A stretch of 12,164 nucleotides of DNA from JANXVV01 sp038230975. GTDB taxonomy: Bacteria; Planctomycetota; Phycisphaerae; Tepidisphaerales; Tepidisphaeraceae. The DNA is taken from positions 1 through 12,164 of the forward strand of contig JBBRMF010000157.1 of NCBI GenBank assembly GCA_038230975.1, given 5' to 3'. A program made the translations under genes and the position numbers. Below are positions 8,084 to 12,164 of the stretch, piece after piece. Every line of letters begins with the position of its first letter. Position 1 is the first letter of the stretch. Below the pieces are notes generated by a model. It worked only from the letters and a program-made list of their open reading frames with translations. It did not search any database and had not been told where the DNA came from.

Positions 8084-8881
8084 TCACCGTCTTTTTTTCG
8101 GATGTTGGTACACCCTGACGTAATCGACCTGCATATTTGCCGGAAAAACCGAGGTCTCATCGGGCATGCCGGGCCAGTCCCCACCCACGGAAGTATTCAG
8201 AATCAGGTACATCGCCTTGCCAGGTACGTGTTCGGTTTCAACTTTCCGCTCGACATCATCAATCAGCCATCGAAGCTTCCCGGGTTCCCACTCGATTGAA
8301 AACGTGTGAAAGTCCTGTGTGAAATCCGGGCCGACGAAATCGGTCGTGTGATGCAAATCTCGCTTTCGACTTCCCCAGTGATGAGTCATATAGATGCGAT
8401 GCGGATCATTTCCCAGCAATTCAAGCACATCGATTTCAGGGGGCCACGAGCGATCTGACGGAAGCATCCAAATAGCCGGCCACAATCCTTGCGAGCCCGG
8501 AAGTTTGGCGCGAACTTCAACTTTCCCGTACGCAAAAGCAAACTTACCCTTCGTCGAAACCCGACCGGAACTATAGGTTGGCCTGCCATCACGACCCGTA
8601 GCCTGCGAGTGGCTTTGAATCACCAGATTGCCATTTTCCTGGAATACCTCTCGTGGATCATAGTAATTGATCCCCCCGTCGACATTTGCGTGACCGCGAT
8701 CGGCGATGACCCATCGGCGGCCATCAATCTGTGAACCCTCAAATTCATCGGCCCAGATAAGGGACCAAACCGGCAATGGGGTTGCCTGCGTCCGTAACGA
8801 ATTAAACGGAAGAACGAGATAGGCGCAAAACAGCAGAGTGCTGAGAATCGCTCCCCCTGCTAAAACTCCGTTTCGCATCAT
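8084..8881 (-). CDS. Membrane-anchored GH16-family glycanase
   Basis: A 265-residue glycoside hydrolase family 16 protein, a group that cleaves or transglycosylates beta-1,3/1,4 glucans or galactans. Residues 5-26 are hydrophobic after a Met-Met-Arg start and could be a signal peptide or anchor, placing the enzyme outside the inner membrane. The domain starts at LIWADEFEGS (41-50). GLWPAIWMLPSD is at 132-143, followed by the catalytic motif WPPEIDVLE (146-154) with nucleophile Glu149, helper Asp151 and acid/base Glu154. The C-terminal strands end in VDYVRVYQ (252-259), normal for GH16, so it looks complete. It converges on the deacetylase gene and probably trims or releases the polysaccharide made by this locus. 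Substrate and subfamily cannot be decided by eye. The adjacent second Met is an equally good start. Confidence 0.92.
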   Translation of the reverse strand: MMRNGVLAGGAILSTLLFCAYLVLPFNSLRTQATPLPVWSLIWADEFEGSQIDGRRWVIADRGHANVDGGINYYDPREVFQENGNLVIQSHSQATGRDGRPTYSSGRVSTKGKFAFAYGKVEVRAKLPGSQGLWPAIWMLPSDRSWPPEIDVLELLGNDPHRIYMTHHWGSRKRDLHHTTDFVGPDFTQDFHTFSIEWEPGKLRWLIDDVERKVETEHVPGKAMYLILNTSVGGDWPGMPDETSVFPANMQVDYVRVYQHPKKRR

Positions 8882-9038
8882 CTGATTTTATCGGACGATG
8901 CCACAAACAATCCATAGTATTTTCGATGGAATTCCCCGCCTGTTTTCGGATGTCGGACACTGTCATACCTTGTCAGAAGCAGGTATATGAGTCGCGAATC
9001 AGCTTCAAAATGCTCAGAAATGTTGGGTTGGTTCCAGT

Positions 9039-9066
9039 AAAAACAGCCCTCACCGCCGATGAGGGC
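9039..9066 (-). terminator. Terminator-like hairpin on the minus strand
   Basis: On the minus strand GCCCTCA-7-TGAGGGC (9046-9066) forms a perfect 7-bp GC-rich stem followed by TGTTTTT (9039-9045). This is the form of a rho-independent terminator for a leftward transcript starting somewhere above 9066, and it would insulate the GH16 gene from it. No gene that it would end has been recognised. Confidence 0.45.
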
Positions 9067-9820
9067 ACATTCCCAAAAAAAAATGTGTTTGGGCCAAATA
9101 AGTAGATTGACAGCGCTTTGGTGATCGATACACTTTCTGTTGCTGTGACCGCCGAAGTCGATCGGTTCAACTTCGAAAGAAGATGAATGCGATCGGCACG
9201 GGAGACCCAGTTTCTTGGGGCGTAGATCCAATAGGTTGAGATGGTGAATTAGATTCATCACCGTCTGGTTTGGAAATGTAGCAATACAGTTTCACTCCAG
9301 TAATCATCCGGTTTGATCAGGCCACTTTTCAGGCCTAGCCCGTTGTCGTGGTGCGTGTCCGGGAATGTCAGACAGTTCGCAAGAATTGGCAGACAGTTTC
9401 GTACAAGCCACGACGCCCATGAGATCCCTGCATTGAACGCTTCCCTCCAGTCCAGGAAGCAACCCGATGTTGGTTTTCATGAGTCAGCTAATCCCGTAGG
9501 CACGGTCGCGTGGAATTTTGCTCCTCCCCCAGGTTGTAACGGGGATGATGGAATCATGACGATGTTTCCGAGCGAAAATTCGGCGCGGCCAGAGAAGCAA
9601 AAGTCGCTCTTAATTGGCGACAACGGCTTCTCGGAAAAGGGCATGACGCCGGAATCCGGCGGTGAGAATCGGAATCTGGCAGGCACCGCGGTTTGACACC
9701 CGCAATCGACCTGCTCCCTTCTTCCGATCCTCCCCACCCCGACGATTATGCTAGGCGAGAGCATTGACTTGTCCGACGGTGTTGCCTGTCAGGCTACATC
9801 GTGAGGCACATCTCGGTTCC

Positions 9821-9839
9821 AGTGTATTGACAGTACACT
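9821..9839. promoter_or_regulatory. Operator-like inverted repeat containing TTGACA
   Basis: AGTGTA (9821-9826) and TACACT (9834-9839) are perfect inverted repeats around TTGACAG. The centre contains a perfect -35 hexamer (TTGACA, 9827-9832), but no good -10 hexamer lies 16-18 bases downstream. It could be a repressor site over a promoter for the candidate RNA downstream. This is a weak call from pattern alone. Confidence 0.25.
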
Positions 9840-9900
9840 ATCCTGAGCGTGTCCAATGTTGTTTTCGGGCTTGTTTCGTGCCTCTTGGTAAAATGAACTG

Positions 9901-10128
9901 CGCTTGTGTTCGCGGCCCTTTCATTTGCCACTGGAGAGTTTGACCGGATTTCGTCGAGAACTCGGGTTTGACGAAATTTCCTCTGAGGTTCCGCTTCATG
10001 TGGAACCGCTAAGGATTCTAAGTCGAGAGCTTTGATCGGTCGGCCATGCCAATGCAGTTTGCATGTCCCATTCTTCCGCGTCACGACATTTACTGAAACC
10101 CCGCCTTCATCGGCGGGGTTTCTTTTTT
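9901..10128 (+). ncRNA. Candidate structured small RNA ending in a strong terminator
   Basis: A textbook terminator at 10095-10128 has no protein gene before it on the same strand. Upstream are two clear stem-loops: ATTTCGTC (9948-9955) with GACGAAAT (9970-9977), and GGTTCC (9987-9992) with GGAACC (10002-10007). A short one, ATGCA-GTT-TGCAT, lies around 10051-10063. A possible extended -10 element, TGG-TAAAAT, is at 9886-9894, which would start a transcript near 9901, about 230 bases long, but its -35 is poor. The structure matches no RNA family I can name. It might instead be the end of a longer transcript or an attenuator-type leader, but the citrate synthase gene has its own promoter after the terminator, which favours a separate RNA. 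Confidence 0.35.
10095..10128 (+). terminator. Rho-independent terminator
   Basis: GAAACCCCGCC (10095-10105), a six-base loop, and GGCGGGGTTTC (10112-10122) form a perfect 11-bp GC-rich stem followed by six T (10123-10128). On the opposite strand no T-run follows, so it works for plus-strand transcripts. It separates the upstream gene-poor region from the citrate synthase promoter. Confidence 0.9.
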
Positions 10129-10183
10129 GGTTGGTCCATGGTCAGTCGACCCTTGTCAGTTGTTAAGATACTTCTGCGGCTTT

Positions 10184-10211
10184 GACAACGGACAACGGAC
10201 CACGGACATCC
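10184..10211. repeat. Heptamer tandem repeat (GACAACG type)
   Basis: Four consecutive 7-base units read GACAACG, GACAACG, GACCACG and GACATCC, so two exact copies are followed by two decaying ones. They end seven bases before the proposed citrate synthase -35 element. They could be tandem regulator sites or simple slippage. Confidence 0.55.
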
Positions 10212-10217
10212 ACAGAA

Positions 10218-10246
10218 TTGCTTCCGCGACGTCTTTTCGCTATAGT
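10218..10246 (+). promoter_or_regulatory. Likely sigma-70-type promoter of citrate synthase
   Basis: TTGCTT (10218-10223) and TATAGT (10241-10246) are separated by exactly 17 bases; the -10 matches five of six consensus positions and the -35 matches TTG. Transcription would begin near 10253, giving a leader of about 110 bases before the ATG at 10362. It lies after the terminator at 10095-10128, which fits an independent transcription unit. Confidence 0.5.
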
Positions 10247-10361
10247 CCGAAAACTAACGCGCTCAGCCACACGCCGTATTGCTGCTTCAACGGACGCGTC
10301 CTTGGCTTGTTCTCAGAGACTGCCGACAACCACTAACCCATGACCTTGAATACGGGGTTCC

Positions 10362-11537
10362 ATGAACGAGGCTGCCATTACTACTGAATCACCCATCGCC
10401 ACCCCCCCTGCCGCAGCCAAATCCACCGCTGGATTGCAGGGTGTCATCGCAGCCCCGAGTTCCATCTGCTTCATTGATGGCAATGCCGGTCGACTGGTCT
10501 ATCGCGGGTATGAAATTACCGATCTCGTCGGTCAAGTTAGTTTTGAAGAAACCGCTTTTCTTCTATGGGATGAAAAGCTCCCCAACACCGCTGAACTGTC
10601 TAGTCTGAAACAAGATCTCAGCGCTTCGATCACGCTCCCGCCGCACGTCATGGCTCTACTTCGGACGCTACCCCCAAAGACTCAATTGATGGATGCGTTG
10701 CGAACCGCCTGCAGCGCGCTGGGTGCCCTGGATTCGGATCTTCCCAGCAACGATCGAACCGCCAACCGTCGTAAAGCCGTACGTTTGACGGCTCAACTGC
10801 CGACCATCGTCGCCGCCTTCCACCGCCTGCGCGGCGGCCTGGAACCCATCACCCCGGATCCAAAACTGTCCATCGCCGCGAATTTCCTCTACATGCTGAA
10901 CGGCAAAAAACCCCACGATACCCTGATTCGCGTGCTTGATGCCGCCCTTGTTTTGCACGCCGAGCATGGCTTCAACGCCAGCACTTTTGCCGCCCGCGTC
11001 ACCGCCGCCACGCTCGCCGATATGCACGCCGCCATCACCGCTGCCATCGCCGCCCTCAAAGGCCCGCTGCATGGCGGTGCCAATCAGGAAGTCATGGAAC
11101 TTCTCCTCCAATGCGGCGACGCCGAAGGCGCGGAAAAGAAAGTCCGCGCCATGCTCGCCAACAAGGAAAAAGTCCCAGGCTTCGGTCACCGCGTTTATAA
11201 AACCTTTGATCCCCGCGCCCACTTCCTCCGCCAGATGAGCCGTGAACTCGGCGAAGCCGCCAGCAACAGCAAGTGGTACGAAATGTCCGAACGGCTCATC
11301 CCCATTCTCCACGACGAAAAGAACCTCAACCCCAACGTCGATTTCTTCTCCGCCAGCGCCTACTACACGATGGGCATCCCGATCGACCTCTACACCCCCA
11401 TCTTCGCCATCGCCCGCGTCGCCGGCTGGACGGCCCATGTCATGGAGCAGCACGCCAACAATCGCATTATCCGCCCACAAGATGATTACACCGGACCGTT
11501 CGGGTTGAAGGTCGTGCCGATCGAAAAGCGCGCCTGA
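10362..11537 (+). CDS. gltA: Citrate synthase (or 2-methylcitrate synthase)
   Basis: A 391-residue cytoplasmic enzyme that condenses acetyl-CoA with oxaloacetate to citrate, the entry step of the TCA cycle. The catalytic triad is His237 in PLHGGAN (235-241), His276 in GFGHRVY (273-279) and Asp327 in NPNVDFFSA (323-331). EHGFNAST (201-208) carries a substrate-binding His, and RVAGWTAHVMEQ (352-363) is the usual C-terminal helix. The length and absence of an N-terminal beta domain fit the short dimeric Gram-positive/archaeal-like class rather than the hexameric E. coli form. The first 22 residues are Ala/Pro/Thr-rich and lie before the fold. GGGG four bases before the ATG is at best a weak ribosome-binding site. 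2-methylcitrate synthase is very similar; with no prp genes beside it citrate synthase is preferred, so the symbol is provisional. Confidence 0.92.
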   Translation: MNEAAITTESPIATPPAAAKSTAGLQGVIAAPSSICFIDGNAGRLVYRGYEITDLVGQVSFEETAFLLWDEKLPNTAELSSLKQDLSASITLPPHVMALLRTLPPKTQLMDALRTACSALGALDSDLPSNDRTANRRKAVRLTAQLPTIVAAFHRLRGGLEPITPDPKLSIAANFLYMLNGKKPHDTLIRVLDAALVLHAEHGFNASTFAARVTAATLADMHAAITAAIAALKGPLHGGANQEVMELLLQCGDAEGAEKKVRAMLANKEKVPGFGHRVYKTFDPRAHFLRQMSRELGEAASNSKWYEMSERLIPILHDEKNLNPNVDFFSASAYYTMGIPIDLYTPIFAIARVAGWTAHVMEQHANNRIIRPQDDYTGPFGLKVVPIEKRA

Positions 11538-11549
11538 TTTCGTCGGTCT

Positions 11550-11583
11550 TATTTGGCCGGGTCGCTTGCGACCCGGCTAAATA
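11550..11583. other. 15-bp palindromic hairpin after citrate synthase
   Basis: TATTT-G-GCCGGGTCG, a CTTG loop, and CGACCCGGC-T-AAATA make a 15-bp stem, perfect apart from one G-T pair. It starts 12 bases after the citrate synthase stop. The stem would end the transcript well, but no T-run follows on either strand; AT-rich arms flank the GC core instead. It may be a terminator of unusual form or a REP-like palindrome. Confidence 0.7.
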
Positions 11584-11585
11584 TC

Positions 11586-11608
11586 AAAGCACTCTCCCAT
11601 AGTGCTTT
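11586..11608. promoter_or_regulatory. Second inverted repeat before the antitoxin gene
   Basis: AAAGCACT (11586-11593) and AGTGCTTT (11601-11608) are a perfect 8-bp inverted repeat with a 7-base spacer, 20 bases before the antitoxin start. Phd/YefM antitoxins repress their own operons by binding inverted repeats near the promoter, so this is the best operator candidate. It also ends in TTTATCATTTC and could be a weak terminator for citrate synthase. Confidence 0.4.
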
Positions 11609-11628
11609 ATCATTTCATTGAATAAAAT

Positions 11629-11871
11629 ATGGGGATGAGCCACATCAGTGTCCAGGAAATTCAACGCGATCCAACCGGTTTTTTAAATCGGGTGGAGGCC
11701 GGAGAAATTCTCACGGTACTCGACGGCGAACGCCCCATCGCCGAAGTCACACCGGTTAAAACACAAAGCGATGAATTACGGCCGTACGGCCTAGCTTCCG
11801 GCGAATTCAAGGTGCCGACGGATTTCGATGAGCCATTGCCCATGGAAATGATCCAGGATTTCGAGAGGTAA
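11629..11871 (+). CDS. Phd/YefM-family antitoxin
   Basis: An 80-residue type II antitoxin that should bind and neutralise a partner PIN-domain toxin and repress its own operon. The N-terminal Phd-type DNA-binding half begins SHISVQEIQRDPTGFLNRVE, with the typical ERPIAEVTPV near 34-43. The C-terminal half RPYGLASGEFKVPTDFDEPL (51-70) followed by PMEMIQDFE is the toxin-binding tail common in antitoxins paired with VapC-like toxins. The stop codon overlaps the toxin ATG (TAATG), the usual coupled arrangement. The start could equally be the ATG at 11635 (MSHIS); neither has a clear ribosome-binding site. The antitoxin looks intact although its partner is broken. Confidence 0.88.
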   Translation: MGMSHISVQEIQRDPTGFLNRVEAGEILTVLDGERPIAEVTPVKTQSDELRPYGLASGEFKVPTDFDEPLPMEMIQDFER

Positions 11872-12014
11872 TGAGAATACTACTGGATACTCATATTTTT
11901 CTGTGTCACATCAGCGGCGATGAACGGATGCCATCGGAAACCAGAAAACGGGACAGGTCCAAAACCAGAAAACGGGACAGGTCCAATATTGACAGGCTCA
12001 CGGTCCCGGATTAG
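11871..12014 (+). pseudogene. PIN-domain (VapC-like) toxin, truncated
   Basis: The frame starts at the ATG overlapping the antitoxin stop and reads MRILLDTHIFLCHISGDERM. This is the first strand and helix of a PIN ribonuclease of the VapC type, with the first catalytic Asp at position 6. After about residue 23 the sequence changes to TRKRDRSKTRKRDRSN, encoded by a tandem 24-bp repeat, and stops after 47 residues. A working PIN toxin is about 125-140 residues and needs several more acidic residues, so this copy cannot be active. The most likely history is insertion of, or recombination at, the RAYT-associated repeat. The missing 3' part is not visible before the window ends, so whether it survives beyond the element is unknown. 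Confidence 0.82.
11938..11984. repeat. Tandem 24-base repeat next to the RAYT gene
   Basis: The 23-mer at 11938-11960 (core CAGAAAACGGGACAGGTCC) recurs exactly at 11962-11984, a 24-base period. Each copy contains a GGAC-AG-GTCC inverted repeat. The period is a multiple of three, so both copies read through in frame as TRKRDRS in the broken toxin. A further inverted repeat, CAGGCT (11993-11998) and AGCCTG (12013-12018), follows just before the RAYT start, as expected for REP-type ends. Confidence 0.85.
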
Positions 12015-12024
12015 CCTGATTTCC

Positions 12025-12164
12025 ATGCCCCGACAACCGCGACATGCCCCGGGCGGTGTTCTTCATCATGTGCTGAACCGCGCCGCGGGACGGAGAGAAT
12101 TATTCGCTGGTACGCAGGATTATGCCGCGTTCCAGCGTGTCCTGCATGAAACCGTCGAGGCCAC
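12025..12164 (+). CDS. REP-associated tyrosine transposase (RAYT, Y1/HUH family), N-terminal fragment
   Basis: The frame opens MPRQPRHAPGGVLHHVLNRA and continues GRRELFAGTQDYAAF to the window edge (46 complete codons). The PR-Q-PR start, the GG-x-HHV-x-NR strand and the R-x4-F...DY-x-x-F spacing are characteristic of the transposase_17 / Y1_Tnp family. Its members process single-stranded hairpin (REP) ends through a tyrosine and an HUH metal site; the HUH and tyrosine motifs lie beyond this fragment. The gene sits directly after the tandem repeat and hairpin, the usual layout of a RAYT with its REP sequences, and its arrival probably broke the toxin gene. Whether the rest is intact cannot be seen. 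Confidence 0.85.
   Translation, partial: MPRQPRHAPGGVLHHVLNRAAGRRELFAGTQDYAAFQRVLHETVEA

Larger units (their letters stand above)
8882..10217. other. Gene-poor region with structured elements
   Basis: About 1.3 kb hold no protein gene I can support. The longest open frames are 127 residues (8878-9261, minus, overlapping the GH16 start by 4 bases), 127 residues (9313-9696, plus), 95 residues (9477-9764, minus) and 96 residues (9794-10084, minus). None shows a recognisable motif, a ribosome-binding site or a hydrophobic segment, and the first contains a terminator-like hairpin. What the region does hold is that minus-strand hairpin, a repeated CAGACAGTT 9-mer (9369-9377 and 9390-9398, 21-base period), an inverted repeat at 9821-9839 and the candidate small RNA at 9901-10128. 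Confidence 0.5.

Noticed and set aside
8878..9261. 127-residue minus-strand frame overlapping the GH16 start by 4 bases
   Set aside because: The overlap is of coupling type but the protein shows no family, no start site signal, and carries a terminator-like hairpin; left as undecided rather than annotated.
9933..9943. GGAGAGTTTGA, like the start of 16S rRNA
   Set aside because: The match ends after 11 bases and nothing downstream resembles rRNA.
9931..9960. Possible glycine riboswitch because of CTGGAGAG
   Set aside because: The conserved GCCGAAGG-type core and second aptamer are missing.
10001..10009. TGGAACCGC, resembling the T-box core of tRNA-sensing leaders
   Set aside because: There is no specifier stem or AG bulge visible, the terminator stem shares no sequence with it for an antiterminator switch, and no aminoacyl-tRNA or amino-acid gene follows.
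9794..10084. 96-residue minus-strand open frame
   Set aside because: No recognisable motif or ribosome-binding site, and it lies entirely opposite the stem-loops of the candidate RNA and its terminator.
10668..11480. 270-residue open frame antisense to citrate synthase
   Set aside because: It is a Gly/Val/Glu-rich mirror of a GC-rich coding strand; the plus strand carries the complete citrate synthase with all catalytic residues.
1..12164. CRISPR array, tRNA genes, PEP-CTERM/exosortase genes
   Set aside because: No spaced direct-repeat array, no tRNA cloverleaf and no PEP-CTERM or exosortase motif was seen on either strand.

Overview
The window comes from a Gram-negative-type bacterium with moderately high GC. 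Most genes start without a strong Shine-Dalgarno site. The mix of a Wzx/Wzy-type exopolysaccharide locus, a GH16 hydrolase, a RAYT transposase and a type II toxin-antitoxin remnant would fit Planctomycetota (perhaps Phycisphaerae-like), but no phylogenetic marker here settles this, so the taxonomy is a low-confidence inference.

Region 1 (about 1-8.9 kb) is an exopolysaccharide locus built around a divergent control region at 4069-4508. Leftward run: a Wzc-like tyrosine autokinase/chain-length regulator (1801-4068), a WbaP-like undecaprenyl-phosphate sugar-1-phosphate transferase (96-1664) and the first 27 codons of a probable Wzx-type flippase (1-81). Rightward run: two GT4 glycosyltransferases (4509-5648, 5813-7042) and a polysaccharide deacetylase (7071-8069). 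A membrane-anchored GH16 glycanase (8084-8881, minus) converges on the deacetylase. Together they could start the repeat unit on undecaprenyl phosphate, extend it, flip it, control chain length, deacetylate it and trim it. Polymerase (Wzy) and outer-membrane export protein (Wza) are not in the window.

Region 2 (about 8.9-10.2 kb) has no convincing protein gene. It holds a minus-strand terminator-like hairpin, an operator-like inverted repeat, and a series of stem-loops ending in a textbook rho-independent terminator (10095-10128), which together make a candidate small RNA.

Region 3 (10.2-11.6 kb) is a citrate synthase gene with its own likely promoter, followed by two strong palindromes.

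Region 4 (11.6 kb to end) is a Phd/YefM antitoxin followed by a PIN-domain toxin cut off after about 23 codons by a tandem 24-bp repeat and the start of a RAYT (REP-associated tyrosine transposase) gene. This is the clearest sign of recent rearrangement. No complete new defence or mobile system is visible; the best leads are the broken toxin/RAYT junction, the candidate small RNA and the long hairpin between the two glycosyltransferases.
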